DNA of 64,000 nt from CAZDGV01 sp964505195 (GCA_964505195.1 CAZDGV010000001.1:1-64000), one strand, 5' to 3'. Positions 27,176 through 36,933 are shown, counted from the first letter of the stretch. The notes: generated from the sequence alone by a model not told the origin. Numbers and translations are program-made.

Positions 27176-28516
27176 TTATAATGATCTTACTGCTTTTTTA
27201 AATTGATTGCCTCGGTCTTCATAGTTTTTAAACAGATCGAAGCTGGCGCAGGCCGGACTCAGCAACACGGCATCTCCTTTGCTTGCAAGCTGATAGGCCG
27301 CCTGTACGGCTTCTTCTGCCGAAAGGGTGTCGATGATTTGAGGCACCATGCCGCCAAATGCCTGATGGATTTTTTGATTGTCAACACCCAAACAAATAAT
27401 GGCTTTTACCTTTTCCTGAACCAGCTCTTGCAAAATGCTGTAGTCATTCCCTTTATCTACCCCACCCAAAATGAGAATGGTTGGCCGGCTCATACTTTCT
27501 AGTGCAAACCAAGTGGAATTAATATTGGTTGCTTTGCTGTCATTGATATATTCTACCCCCTTCACCATTGCCACCATTTCCATGCGGTGCTCCAAACTTT
27601 CGAAGCTGGTAATTGCCTCGCGAATCTTTTCTTTCCTGATGCCGAGCGTAGCTGCCGCAATGCCTGCTGCCATGGTATTGTATTGATTGTGTTTTCCTTT
27701 TATTTTGAAATCTTCTACACTCATAACGATTTTATCATCGTTTAGGGCAATAGTCATCTGTCCGTCCTTAATAAACGCTCCTTTTTTCGGTTCTTGCTTC
27801 ATGGTAAATGGTAATGGGTTAGATATAAAAGAATATTGATTGAGTGTACGCTGTATTACGGGATCATCGGCACAATAGATGAAATAATCATCGGGGTGCT
27901 GGTTCTGCGCAATCTTGAATTTTGCGGCGATGTAATTCCCAAAATTGTACTCATACCTGTCGAGATGATCTTCGCTGATATTAAGTAACACCGCAACTTC
28001 AGCACGAAAAGCATGCACATCATCGAGTTGAAAACTGCTGATTTCAGCAACGTAGATTTCTTTGGGGTCAAGAGCAATTTGCCGAGCAATGCTTACACCA
28101 ATATTGCCAACCAATGCACAGTTCAGTCCGGCATGCCTACAAATATGATAAGTAAGCGCAGTAGTGGTCGTTTTACCATTGCTGCCGGTAATGCCGATGA
28201 TTTTACTCGCTCCTTTAAAGCGCCAGGCCAGTTCAATTTCACTGATCACCGGAATGCCCTTGGCGCGAATTTGCTTCATGATAGGAGCTGCTTCGGGAAT
28301 ACCGGGACTCTTCATAATTTCATCTGCCTGCAAGATCCTGTCCGTATCATGGCCGCCTTCTTCGAAATCAATGCCATGTGCAGCAAGCTCCTTTTTGTAT
28401 ATATCCTTAATAGCAGAACCATCGCTTACAAATACTTCATACCCTTGCTTGGCAGCAAGCACAGCTGATCCAGCTCCGCTTTCACCGGCTCCTAGTATGT
28501 AGCATTTGTGCGCCAT
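27176..28516 (-). CDS. murD: UDP-N-acetylmuramoylalanine--D-glutamate ligase
   Basis: 446 residues. N-terminal UDP-binding motif ILGAGESGAGSA, ATP loop GITGSNGKTTTTALTYH, and the central motif LNISEDHLDRYEYNFGNY with YINDSKATNINST. It adds D-Glu as the second stem residue. It is 4 nt upstream of ftsW and 8 nt downstream of mraY, in the tight dcw array. Confidence 0.97.
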   Translation of the reverse strand: MAHKCYILGAGESGAGSAVLAAKQGYEVFVSDGSAIKDIYKKELAAHGIDFEEGGHDTDRILQADEIMKSPGIPEAAPIMKQIRAKGIPVISEIELAWRFKGASKIIGITGSNGKTTTTALTYHICRHAGLNCALVGNIGVSIARQIALDPKEIYVAEISSFQLDDVHAFRAEVAVLLNISEDHLDRYEYNFGNYIAAKFKIAQNQHPDDYFIYCADDPVIQRTLNQYSFISNPLPFTMKQEPKKGAFIKDGQMTIALNDDKIVMSVEDFKIKGKHNQYNTMAAGIAAATLGIRKEKIREAITSFESLEHRMEMVAMVKGVEYINDSKATNINSTWFALESMSRPTILILGGVDKGNDYSILQELVQEKVKAIICLGVDNQKIHQAFGGMVPQIIDTLSAEEAVQAAYQLASKGDAVLLSPACASFDLFKNYEDRGNQFKKAVRSL

Positions 28517-28524
28517 GTATTCTA

Positions 28525-29805
28525 CTAACGAATTTTAAGTGTTACAATAGAAAGCAACACACAAAGGATGGTTACAATCCAAAAGCGTGTCACAATCTTA
28601 CTTTCGTGATATCCTAGTTTTTGATAGTGATGATGCAACGGACTCATCAGAAATATTCTCCGGCCTTCTCCATACTTCTTTTTGGTGTACTTGAAATAAG
28701 TAACCTGCAATACCACACTCAGATTTTCTATGAGAAAGACACCACAAAAAATAGGTATCAACAATTCCTTTCTTACTACAATTGCAATAGATGCAATCAA
28801 ACCACCCAGCATGAGACTGCCTGTATCGCCCATAAATACCTGCGCCGGATAAGCGTTATACCAGAGAAAGCCAACACATGCGCCTATCAATGCGCCAATA
28901 AATACTGACAACTCACCCAAATTGGGGATGTACATGATGTTCAAATATTCAGCCACACGAATATTACCGCTTGCATAAGCGAAAATGCCTAGACCAATAC
29001 ATATGATGGCAGAAACACCAGTAGCAAGCCCATCAATACCATCCGTAATATTGGCACCATTCGACACTGCAGTAACAATAAATATTACAACGAGAATGTA
29101 AAGCATCCAGGTAGCGCCACGAATGGCCTTGGGAAGTAGCTTGGCATAATTAAACTCATGACTCTTTACAAAAGGAATCGTGGTGATGGGCTCGTCGGCT
29201 TTCACCATAATTTTTTCTTTGCCGTCGAGTTTTACACGCTTAATAACCGATGTATCGGCAGGAAGTTGCTTACCCGCATACTCGCGATACACACTGATAC
29301 TGTCGTTGAAAAGCAAGGTTGCACCCACTACAACACCCAAAACAATTTGTCCGAGTATTTTAAACCATCCCGCCAAACCATCCTTATCTCCTTTCTTGTA
29401 TGTAACACCTTGTTGCTGTGCCATTTTTTTGGCCCGCAGTTTCAAGTAGTCATCAATAAAACCTATCATTCCCAGCCAAAGCGTGGCAAACACCATCAAT
29501 AGTATATACACTTTGCTCAAATCAGCCAACAGCAAGGTGGGCAGCAGAATTGCCAGGATGATGATAATGCCACCCATGGTAGGCGTACCTTTCTTTTGCT
29601 GTTCGCCGGCCAAACCTAAATCGCGTACCGACTCACCCACTTGCTTGTTTTGCAGCAGACGAATTACTTTTTTACCGATAAGGGTGGAAATGATCAGAGA
29701 AAAAAGTACGGCCAGCGCTACACGCGAAGTGATAAATTGAAAGAGATTGTCGCCCGGAAATCCGATTCCAATACTGTTCAACCAATCAAATAATAATTTC
29801 AACAT
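28525..29805 (-). CDS. mraY: Phospho-N-acetylmuramoyl-pentapeptide transferase
   Basis: 426 residues, longer than the ~360 of E. coli. About ten membrane spans. Catalytic aspartates are in GFIDDYLKLR and DGIDGLATG, and a conserved histidine motif reads SPLHHHYQKLG. An extra stretch of about 55 residues between spans (YREYAGKQLPADTSVIKRVK and onward) accounts for the size and is usual in Bacteroidota. It makes lipid I from UDP-MurNAc-pentapeptide and undecaprenyl phosphate. Confidence 0.96.
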   Translation of the reverse strand: MLKLLFDWLNSIGIGFPGDNLFQFITSRVALAVLFSLIISTLIGKKVIRLLQNKQVGESVRDLGLAGEQQKKGTPTMGGIIIILAILLPTLLLADLSKVYILLMVFATLWLGMIGFIDDYLKLRAKKMAQQQGVTYKKGDKDGLAGWFKILGQIVLGVVVGATLLFNDSISVYREYAGKQLPADTSVIKRVKLDGKEKIMVKADEPITTIPFVKSHEFNYAKLLPKAIRGATWMLYILVVIFIVTAVSNGANITDGIDGLATGVSAIICIGLGIFAYASGNIRVAEYLNIMYIPNLGELSVFIGALIGACVGFLWYNAYPAQVFMGDTGSLMLGGLIASIAIVVRKELLIPIFCGVFLIENLSVVLQVTYFKYTKKKYGEGRRIFLMSPLHHHYQKLGYHESKIVTRFWIVTILCVLLSIVTLKIR

Positions 29806-29821
29806 GGCAGTTGCTGTACTT

Positions 29822-31288
29822 TTATTTTCCGTTTAAAACAAACATTTCCATTAATACTTGCTTATCATCAAAATCGTGTTTCACTCCTTTGATTTCCTGA
29901 TATTTTTCATGCCCCTTACCTGCCACCAAAATGATGTCTGATGTTGACGCTAGATTCACAGCGGTTTTAATGGCTTCCCTTCTGTCGGCAATTGAAATAT
30001 ATTTCCGCTTTGCGGCTGCATTTAATTCAGACTCCATCGCATGAATGATTTGCAATGGATCTTCACTGCGCGGATTGTCTGAAGTGAAAATCACTTTATC
30101 GCTGTGTGCGCAGGCAATTTGCCCCATCACCGGACGCTTCGCTGCATCACGATCGCCGCCGCATCCTACCACGGTAATTAGATGTTCATTTCCTTGCTTA
30201 AGTCTTTGAAGTGTATTCAGCACATTCAGCAAAGCATCGGGCGTATGTGCATAATCCACGATGCCGACAATGCGATCGTTTTCTGAAACTATATAGTCGA
30301 ATCTTCCCTCTGCGCCTGTTAGTCCACTCAAGTGCTGTAATACATCGGCTTCAGCCATACCTAAGCTTATTGCTGTTCCATAAACGGCGAGCAGATTGAG
30401 TGCATTGAATTCGCCGATGAGCCGAAAATGAACATCCTGTCCATTGATGTCCATATGCAAACCCATCATGGTATTTTCAAGCACTTTACCCTTGAAGTTG
30501 GCAAGGGAACGCAAACTGTAAAACAGCTTTTGCGCTTTGGTATTCTGCAGCATCACTTCGCCACGCTTATCATCTTTATTTGAAATAGCGAACGCATCAG
30601 CAGTGAGCTGATCGAAATACATTTTTTTAGCACGGATATACGCATCAAAGGTTCCGTGATAATCGAGGTGATCATGGGTAATATTGCTGAAAACCGCGCC
30701 TGTAAAATGAATACCGGCAATGCGGTGCTGATGAATGGCATGACTGCTACACTCCATAAAAACATAGGCACAGCCTGCATCATACATCTTTTTCAAAAGT
30801 TTATGCAGCGATATGGCATCCGGAGTGGTATGCGTAGATGGCAAAACAAGATCTGCAACGCGATTAGCAACAGTAGAAATCAGTCCTACCTTATAACCCA
30901 TTGCCGTAAACAATTGATAAAGTAACGTAGCGATGGTCGTTTTTCCGTTGGTGCCTGTAACACCTACTACTTTCATTTTCCTGGTCACTTCTCCATGCAG
31001 TGCATGTGCCATCAGCCCGGCTGCTTCTGCTGCATTGGCTACTTCCACATAGGTAATATCGTGCTGCAGCTCGGAGGGCAAGACTTCACAAACAATTGCC
31101 TTTGCTCCCGCATTAATTGCTGCTGCAATAAATACATGTCCGTCGGAGCTAACACCTTTGATTGCCACAAAGCAAGTACCTGCTGCTACAAGTCGGGAGT
31201 CGATCTGCACATCAGTAATCTGCATATCGGTATTCCCCGCAACGGAGCGAAGCTGTACTTTGTATAATATGTCTTTCAGCAGTGGCAT
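29822..31288 (-). CDS. murE: UDP-MurNAc-L-Ala-D-Glu:meso-diaminopimelate ligase
   Basis: 488 residues. ATP loop GVTGTNGKTTIATLLYQ, the TTPDAISLH substrate loop and NITHDHLDYHGTFDAY. The specificity motif reads DNPRSEDP, the form found in enzymes that add meso-diaminopimelate rather than lysine, so the wall is predicted to be of the DAP type. Its start codon overlaps the ftsI stop by 1 nt (TGATG). Confidence 0.96.
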   Translation of the reverse strand: MPLLKDILYKVQLRSVAGNTDMQITDVQIDSRLVAAGTCFVAIKGVSSDGHVFIAAAINAGAKAIVCEVLPSELQHDITYVEVANAAEAAGLMAHALHGEVTRKMKVVGVTGTNGKTTIATLLYQLFTAMGYKVGLISTVANRVADLVLPSTHTTPDAISLHKLLKKMYDAGCAYVFMECSSHAIHQHRIAGIHFTGAVFSNITHDHLDYHGTFDAYIRAKKMYFDQLTADAFAISNKDDKRGEVMLQNTKAQKLFYSLRSLANFKGKVLENTMMGLHMDINGQDVHFRLIGEFNALNLLAVYGTAISLGMAEADVLQHLSGLTGAEGRFDYIVSENDRIVGIVDYAHTPDALLNVLNTLQRLKQGNEHLITVVGCGGDRDAAKRPVMGQIACAHSDKVIFTSDNPRSEDPLQIIHAMESELNAAAKRKYISIADRREAIKTAVNLASTSDIILVAGKGHEKYQEIKGVKHDFDDKQVLMEMFVLNGK

Positions 31289-33393
31289 CAGTTGAGATAT
31301 AATAAAATGGTTTGTTTTCCGCTGACAGTCGTTCCCGCTGCCAATGATTGCTGACTCACTTTCCCCTTTCCGCTAATTCTTACCGCCAATCCACTCTGCT
31401 CCAGTACAAAAAGCGCATCTTTCAACCCCATACCACGCACATCGGGCACAGTTTTTCCCGACAACGGTATAGCCTGCACGCTTGTTTTCAGATTACGCAG
31501 ACCTACGGTTCTCCAAATTCCTGCCTGTGCGCCATCCTGATAACCAAACTGAAAGGTTTTGCTTAACGCTTCCACCTCTTCTTTTGTACCTGTAAATGTG
31601 TACATCATGGAGTCGGGCTGGGCAGGCAGCTGATAGGGCTGCTGGCGGTCAATACCATATTTGTACAAGTGATCAGCGATTTCACGAAACACGGGGGCCG
31701 CAACAGTTCCACCATAATAATTTCCGCTACCTGGCTTGTTTTTTATCACAACAATGATGGAATAGCGCGGAGCATCAGCGGGGAAATAGCCGGCAAAGGA
31801 AGACTGATATACCCGATCGCTGTAGCGAAAACGGCCATCGTTGACTTTGGCTGTGCCCGTTTTTCCGGCAACGGTATAAGGTGCACCTGCAAATGCAGCA
31901 CGACCGGTTCCTTCGCTACATACAGCTTTCAAACATTCCTGCAACTGTGCCACCGTAGATGCATTACAAACAGCTGCATTAAGTACCTGTGGCTGTTGCT
32001 TACGAACCATAACACCATAATGACGAATCTCATTCACCAAATAAGGTTTCATGAGTTTTCCGTTATTGGCAACAGCATTATATACCATCAACATTTGTAA
32101 GGGCGACAGCATTACTTCATAACCAAAACCCATGGAGGCAAGGGTTTGAGGATGCCAGTAGGAGAGTTTTTTGGGATTTTTTACCAGTGGCGAAAACTCT
32201 TCTTTTAACTCAATACCTGTTTTTTTGGTGAGATGTAGGTTTTCAAAATGACGATAATATGCCGCAGGATCCTTGGTATAATACTGATAGGCCAATTTGC
32301 TCATGGCCACGTTAGAACTGTTTTTAAAGGCATCTTTAATGGATACCGTCTGCGGACCACCATGATCATCTGCAATGGTTCTTCCGCCAATGGTCCACCG
32401 CCCACCGTTGATATCTATATTATCGCGGATGGTTACATGCTTATCTTCCAAAGCTGCCATAAGTGTGATCAGCTTAATGGTTGAACCCGGTTCGGAAGTG
32501 CGCAGTGCGTAGTTATCAATTTCAAAATAATCACCTTCGGGCGTACGGCCCAGGTTGGCAATGCCTTTGATTTTTCCGGTAGCAACTTCCATTACTATAC
32601 AGGTGCCTTCCAGTGCTTGGTTTTCCTGCATCTTGCGCATGAGTGCGCGCTCGGTGATATCCTGAATATTTACATCCAGCGTGGTTACTACATCATGTCC
32701 GTTTTCCGGTTCCACTTCAAAACCCTCCACCGGCATCATTACACCACCTGCAACATAACGCACCAGCCTTTTTCCTGATGTACCTCTCAACACGGTATCC
32801 ATGGAACGCTCAAGTCCAACCAATTTTGCATTTTCTCTGAACAAACCGATGGTGCGAAAACCCAGTTCACCGAAGGGATTGAGTCTTTTTGTCTTTACTT
32901 CTGCTATGAATCCACTTTTGTTTTTTCCCATGCGCACGAGAGGGAAATTGCGGAGCTGCTTGTATTCATCAAATGAAACTTTTTTACGCAGGAGGTAATA
33001 GCGCGCCTTATTTTGGTATGCCAGCTGAAACTCTTGCTTATATGCCAGAGGGAGCTTGTCTTTAAACAGGTTGGAAAGAGAAAGACTCAGGGAGTCGATG
33101 TTTTCATAAAATCGTTTGCCATTTTTTTCACGCAACCCTTCCGCACCAAAGTCGATATAGATATCAAACTGCGGAATGGATGTGCTCAGCATGCTGCCGT
33201 CTTCGCTGTAAATGGTACCGCGCTCTGCATCCAAATCGATGATTTTGGTATGTAGACTGTCGCCCAAACTTTTCCAGTACGATCCTTGAAAGCGCTGAAT
33301 ATAAAAGGCTTTAGCAAGAATGAATATGCCAAAAACGATGAGTCCCAGTAAGGTCAGATACACCCTCCACAATATGTCTTTTTTCACTTCCAT
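31288..33393 (-). CDS. ftsI: Septal penicillin-binding protein FtsI with one PASTA domain
   Basis: 701 residues. One N-terminal membrane span (about 10-30), a dimerisation domain (about 55-215), then the transpeptidase. Active-site motifs: Ser304-TIK, SSN at about 359-361 and KTGTAK at about residue 510. The last 60 residues form a single PASTA domain beginning KTVPDVRGMGLKDAL. It cross-links septal peptidoglycan in the periplasm. It overlaps ftsL by 1 nt (TAATG) and murE by 1 nt. Confidence 0.96.
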   Translation of the reverse strand: MEVKKDILWRVYLTLLGLIVFGIFILAKAFYIQRFQGSYWKSLGDSLHTKIIDLDAERGTIYSEDGSMLSTSIPQFDIYIDFGAEGLREKNGKRFYENIDSLSLSLSNLFKDKLPLAYKQEFQLAYQNKARYYLLRKKVSFDEYKQLRNFPLVRMGKNKSGFIAEVKTKRLNPFGELGFRTIGLFRENAKLVGLERSMDTVLRGTSGKRLVRYVAGGVMMPVEGFEVEPENGHDVVTTLDVNIQDITERALMRKMQENQALEGTCIVMEVATGKIKGIANLGRTPEGDYFEIDNYALRTSEPGSTIKLITLMAALEDKHVTIRDNIDINGGRWTIGGRTIADDHGGPQTVSIKDAFKNSSNVAMSKLAYQYYTKDPAAYYRHFENLHLTKKTGIELKEEFSPLVKNPKKLSYWHPQTLASMGFGYEVMLSPLQMLMVYNAVANNGKLMKPYLVNEIRHYGVMVRKQQPQVLNAAVCNASTVAQLQECLKAVCSEGTGRAAFAGAPYTVAGKTGTAKVNDGRFRYSDRVYQSSFAGYFPADAPRYSIIVVIKNKPGSGNYYGGTVAAPVFREIADHLYKYGIDRQQPYQLPAQPDSMMYTFTGTKEEVEALSKTFQFGYQDGAQAGIWRTVGLRNLKTSVQAIPLSGKTVPDVRGMGLKDALFVLEQSGLAVRISGKGKVSQQSLAAGTTVSGKQTILLYLN

Positions 33394-33746
33394 TACTGCG
33401 CTGCTTTTAGGGTGTCCATAATTTTTACCGGCTGCTGAATCGTTTCTTTTAAGCCCAGTGCTTCCACCACTTTTGAAACCTCACTCTGCCGACCCTGAAA
33501 CATGAGCTGCCCATTCAGGGTCTTGTATTCATACTCCTGTTCTTTGATTTGCCGGGTGGTGGTGTTGATTTTGCGGATGGTATTGTCGGCATAATGACCG
33601 TTAGCGATGTACAATACTGCCAGTAAGGCGAGGAAAAGAAAGAATGGAACGTTTCGCACGATCCAGCGATAGTTGAACCACTTTTTAAAATCGATTTTTT
33701 GATCTTTCAATGCCATGACTGAGCGGCTTGGTTCTTTTTTAATCAC
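33393..33746 (-). CDS. ftsL: FtsL-like cell division protein
   Basis: 117 residues. A short cytoplasmic N-terminus, one membrane span (FFLFLALLAVLYIANGHYA, about 35-53) and a periplasmic coiled-coil region rich in charged residues, the layout of FtsL. Sequence similarity in this family is low; the call rests on topology and on the position between rsmH and ftsI. An ATG at residue 11 (33716) is an alternative start. Expected partner: FtsB/FtsQ complex that activates FtsW-FtsI. Confidence 0.8.
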   Translation of the reverse strand: MIKKEPSRSVMALKDQKIDFKKWFNYRWIVRNVPFFLFLALLAVLYIANGHYADNTIRKINTTTRQIKEQEYEYKTLNGQLMFQGRQSEVSKVVEALGLKETIQQPVKIMDTLKAAQ

Positions 33747-33799
33747 TTTACTTGTACATGTTTTGCTGCCGTGTTTGCTTTATACACAGCCATGCACAT

Positions 33800-34753
33800 T
33801 TATATTTTTTCAGCAACCCGCAGTTTGGCACTGCGAGATCTGGGATTTTTTTTCAGCTCCTCCGCTCCTGCCGTTACGGGCTTTTTGGTGACTACCAGGA
33901 AAGGAGAAGTCGGTTTTCCGGTTGCGAAGGGATTGGAATCTTCCGGTTCGAAGCTTCCCTTCCGGAAAAAATTTTTCACCATTCTGTCTTCAAGCGAATG
34001 AAAGGATATGATCGCAACGCGTGCGCCTTTACGCAATAATGCTGGAAGCTGCGCAAGCATTTCTTCCAGTACAACCAGCTCCTCATTTACTTCAATGCGT
34101 AAGGCTTGAAAAACCTGTGCGTAATACTTATGCGGATTCCCTTTTACAATACTTCCAATGGCATGCTTTAAATCGGCGATGGTTTCAAAAGCATTGGTTT
34201 TGCGTGCAGTTACGATGGTTGCGGCAAGCGTTTTGGCGTTGGTTACTTCGCCGTACTGCTCAAACAATTTATGCAGCTGTTCACGCGTGTAGGTTTGCAG
34301 TATGGTAGCTGCGGTGCGCGACTGAGCCGGACTCATTCGCATATCGAGCGGCCCTTCAAAGCGCGTGGAAAATCCGCGTGTGCCTTCGTCGAACTGGTGA
34401 CTCGAAACGCCCAAATCAGCCAGCAAACCATCAATTTGCTCAATACCGTGTAAACGGAGAAAGCGTGAAAGATGACGAAAATTGTGAGGGACAAAAATCA
34501 AACGCTCATCAGCAGGCAGCTGCTTTCCCGCATCGGGATCCTGATCAAAAGCAATCAGCTTGCCTTTTTTACCCAGGTGTTTCAGGATTGCTTTGCTATG
34601 GCCGCCGCCACCGAATGTACAATCGACATATACCCCGTCGGATTGTATATTCAATGCATCTACCGCTTCATGAAGCAATACGGGAACATGATAATCAGGC
34701 GAGCCATGCAAGGATGCATCGTCGGCGCGGTTAATATTCCTGCTGCTTGCCAT
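33800..34753 (-). CDS. rsmH: 16S rRNA (cytosine-1402-N4)-methyltransferase
   Basis: 317 residues. SAM-binding motif VDCTFGGGGHSKAIL, then LLADLGVSSHQFDEGTRGFS and DMRMSPAQSRTAA, which are highly characteristic, and ISFHSLEDRMVKNFF. It methylates C1402 in the ribosomal P site. The first ~20 residues (MASSRNINRADDA) are unconserved. It is the second gene of the dcw operon, 13 nt after mraZ. Confidence 0.97.
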   Translation of the reverse strand: MASSRNINRADDASLHGSPDYHVPVLLHEAVDALNIQSDGVYVDCTFGGGGHSKAILKHLGKKGKLIAFDQDPDAGKQLPADERLIFVPHNFRHLSRFLRLHGIEQIDGLLADLGVSSHQFDEGTRGFSTRFEGPLDMRMSPAQSRTAATILQTYTREQLHKLFEQYGEVTNAKTLAATIVTARKTNAFETIADLKHAIGSIVKGNPHKYYAQVFQALRIEVNEELVVLEEMLAQLPALLRKGARVAIISFHSLEDRMVKNFFRKGSFEPEDSNPFATGKPTSPFLVVTKKPVTAGAEELKKNPRSRSAKLRVAEKI

Positions 34754-34766
34754 AATGCTTAAAGCG

Positions 34767-35222
34767 TCAAGATTCTTTTTTTGTCATCACCTCCTTCGCC
34801 AAATTGCTGAAGTCTTCAGGTGAAAAACTTTCAAAGAGCTGTTGGTATTTAGTCTGATCCCAGATTTCAATTTTCTTACCCCTTCCCATCAACACTGCAT
34901 CCTTGGTCAGTCCGGCATATTCTTTCAAACTCTGCGGAATAAGGAGTCGCCCTGCGGTATCAAGCTCAACATGGGTGGCACCATTTAAAAAAAGGCGCTG
35001 GAATTCACGAACTTTAGGGTCGAAGTCATTTAGCTGGGCGATCTCAGCGTAAATTGGCTCCCAGGCTTTCAAAGGATAAAGCGTTAGGCATTTTTCAATG
35101 CCTCTGCTGATGACAAATAAGCTGCCCCAATCTTCCGGTACCTGCTTTTTAAAGCCGGCCGGAAGCAAAAAGCGCCCTTTTGCATCCATGGTAACCGCGT
35201 ATTCTCCTAGAAAACCAATCAT
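34767..35222 (-). CDS. mraZ: Transcriptional regulator / cell division protein MraZ
   Basis: 151 residues from MIGFLGEYAVTMDAKGRFLLP. Two SpoVT/AbrB-like halves are visible, each with a DxxGRxxxP-type signature: DAKGRFLLPAGF and DTAGRLLIPQSL. MraZ proteins form rings and bind repeats upstream of their own operon. The ATG at 35222 was chosen because the 16 residues possible before it are not family-like. First gene of the dcw cluster. Confidence 0.96.
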   Translation of the reverse strand: MIGFLGEYAVTMDAKGRFLLPAGFKKQVPEDWGSLFVISRGIEKCLTLYPLKAWEPIYAEIAQLNDFDPKVREFQRLFLNGATHVELDTAGRLLIPQSLKEYAGLTKDAVLMGRGKKIEIWDQTKYQQLFESFSPEDFSNLAKEVMTKKES

Positions 35223-35491
35223 TTGTGAGGAATATGGATTTTTTTGCCATATTTCGACACAAATTAACATAATTTCCCACTTTCACTACATGATTGTGAG
35301 GCTTTAATTTTTCCACAAATGGGAAACCCTTTCCCCTATTGCATTAGAAGAGCATAAATGCCCATTTCAACGCACTGCAGTGTGAATAATGCAGTTTTAA
35401 TGTGAATTACCTGTGGATACAGAATTGGTTTCTGTGGAAAAACCTTGTGGCGGACTTGTGGACTGAAAAAATAGGACGCAGAGGGATGCTG
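35223..35491 (-). promoter_or_regulatory. Regulatory region upstream of mraZ with DnaA-box-like sites
   Basis: 269 nt between the kinase stop and mraZ, no gene. DnaA-box-like 9-mers: TTTTCCACA (35309-35317), TGTGGATAC (35412-35420) and TGTGGAAAA (35433-35441), each one or two mismatches from TTATCCACA or its complement. Two more TGTGG cores lie at 35446 and 35457. An inverted repeat GGGAAACCCTTTCCC spans 35321-35335. A minus-strand TTAATTTG (35267-35260) is one base from TAnnTTTG. GTGAAAGTGGGA, resembling MraZ boxes, is on the minus strand near 35277-35288. Confidence 0.4.
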
Positions 35492-36826
35492 TTAGGATGC
35501 CTTTGTGAGCGGAAAATCGATGGTAAAAGTGCTGCCTTTTCCTGGCACACTTTCAACCTTTATTTTACCACGATGCGCTTCCACCATGGTTTTTACATAA
35601 CTCAGCCCCAAACCAAAACCTTTTACGTTGTGCAGATTTCCTGTATGGGCGCGATAGAATTTTTCAAAAATTCTGCCTACGGTTTCTTTGGTCATGCCAA
35701 TGCCTTTGTCTTCCACCGCAATGCGGATGGAATGGCGTGAAGGGTTACGCGTGGATATGCGAATAAAGAGTTCATTACCGGCATATTTCACTGCATTATC
35801 GAGCAGATTACTCACCAAGTTGGTAAGATGCATCTCATCTGCCTCCATCAAATCATTGCCGGCACTTAGCTGCAGTGATACGGTTCCGTTTTTCTCCTGT
35901 ATTTGAAGTGATAGGTTGTCCAATGCCTTTTGAATAACGCCATGAACATGCAGCGCTTTTGTATTCAGCTGCACTTCCTGTCGATCCATCTGTGCTGCCT
36001 GCAGGATGGTTTCCACTTGCTTATTCATGCGCTTATTTTCATCCTTGATGATATTGGTAAAATAAGCACGCTTTTCATGATCTTCCTTCAACTTTTCGTT
36101 CTTCAACGCATCTACTGCCAGCGAAATGGTTGCAAGCGGCGTTTTAAATTCATGCGTCATATTGTTGATGAAGTCGCTCTTAATTTCGCTCATCTTTTTC
36201 TGTCGCAACAAAGTGCTCACTGTAAGATAAAAGGCAGTGATAATAATCAACGTAAACAAAATGGCGCCGGCAATCATCCAGCCGATCGACTGAAACACAT
36301 AACTTTTCACATCGTGCACTACTACAATGAGTACTTCTTCGGGTGCCAGACTTTCCAGCAAACTACCTCCTGCGGGTATGAGGGGATACAAAACCCTGAG
36401 ATTATGTACGGTGTCTGCTGCCATATCCATGAAATGACTAGACTTTAACTCATAATGTTCAAATACATTACTTGAGGCGATGGCGAATTCAAAGCTGGAT
36501 TGTTTGAGCCCCTTTCTTTCAAATGCTTTACGGAGTTTTTCCTGCACTTCAAATAAAGTAAAACGACTGGCGATAGAAAACTGACGATAAATATCGAACC
36601 CATCCGAAGGCCAGCGCATGCCGGGCATTTGGTTGGGATTTCTGAAAGGCGCGCTACGCTGTTCTTCCAACTCTTGTCCCACTTCATCCACAATCAGTGA
36701 GAGTTTTTCCTTGAGCTGCTCCTCGCGAAACAATGCAAGCGTTCGTATCCAGGAAACCTGAATAAAAATGATGCCCAGTAAGGACAAACTAATGAGAATG
36801 ATAATTACCGGAAAAACCCGCTTCAT
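35492..36826 (-). CDS. Orphan sensor histidine kinase
   Basis: 444 residues. Membrane span 1 at about 5-27, a periplasmic sensor region of ~150 residues without a recognised fold, span 2 at about 182-207, then HisKA with His225 in NNMTHEFKTPLATISLA, and HATPase_c with NLVSNLLDNAVKYAGN, DKGIGM and GFGLGLSYVK. No response-regulator gene is adjacent on either side; downstream on the same strand lies the dcw cluster. It has a good promoter (36905-36933). The signal sensed is unknown. Confidence 0.92.
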   Translation of the reverse strand: MKRVFPVIIILISLSLLGIIFIQVSWIRTLALFREEQLKEKLSLIVDEVGQELEEQRSAPFRNPNQMPGMRWPSDGFDIYRQFSIASRFTLFEVQEKLRKAFERKGLKQSSFEFAIASSNVFEHYELKSSHFMDMAADTVHNLRVLYPLIPAGGSLLESLAPEEVLIVVVHDVKSYVFQSIGWMIAGAILFTLIIITAFYLTVSTLLRQKKMSEIKSDFINNMTHEFKTPLATISLAVDALKNEKLKEDHEKRAYFTNIIKDENKRMNKQVETILQAAQMDRQEVQLNTKALHVHGVIQKALDNLSLQIQEKNGTVSLQLSAGNDLMEADEMHLTNLVSNLLDNAVKYAGNELFIRISTRNPSRHSIRIAVEDKGIGMTKETVGRIFEKFYRAHTGNLHNVKGFGLGLSYVKTMVEAHRGKIKVESVPGKGSTFTIDFPLTKAS

Positions 36827-36904
36827 GAATCTGATTTAGCTGTTGGTGCAAAACAGGGCTGCATGCAATAATATTTCATGCCCGCCGCATCGCCAAAAAC
36901 ATTA

Positions 36905-36933
36905 CAAATGTACCTGAGATAAGCGTTGTACAA
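36905..36933 (-). promoter_or_regulatory. Sensor-kinase promoter, Bacteroidetes sigma-A type
   Basis: Minus strand reads TTG (36933-36931), 18 nt, then TACATTTG (36912-36905). The kinase ATG is about 80 nt further on. Confidence 0.5.

Noticed and set aside
35321..35335. GGGAAACCCTTTCCC upstream of mraZ as a terminator for the sensor kinase
   Set aside because: The arms are 6 bp with a 3-nt loop and no T tract follows on the minus strand.
35223..35491. Classic MraZ-box array (evenly spaced TGGGA repeats)
   Set aside because: Only scattered single GTGGGA- or GTGGAA-like sites were found; regular spacing is missing. The DnaA-box-like reading fits more sites but is also unproven.
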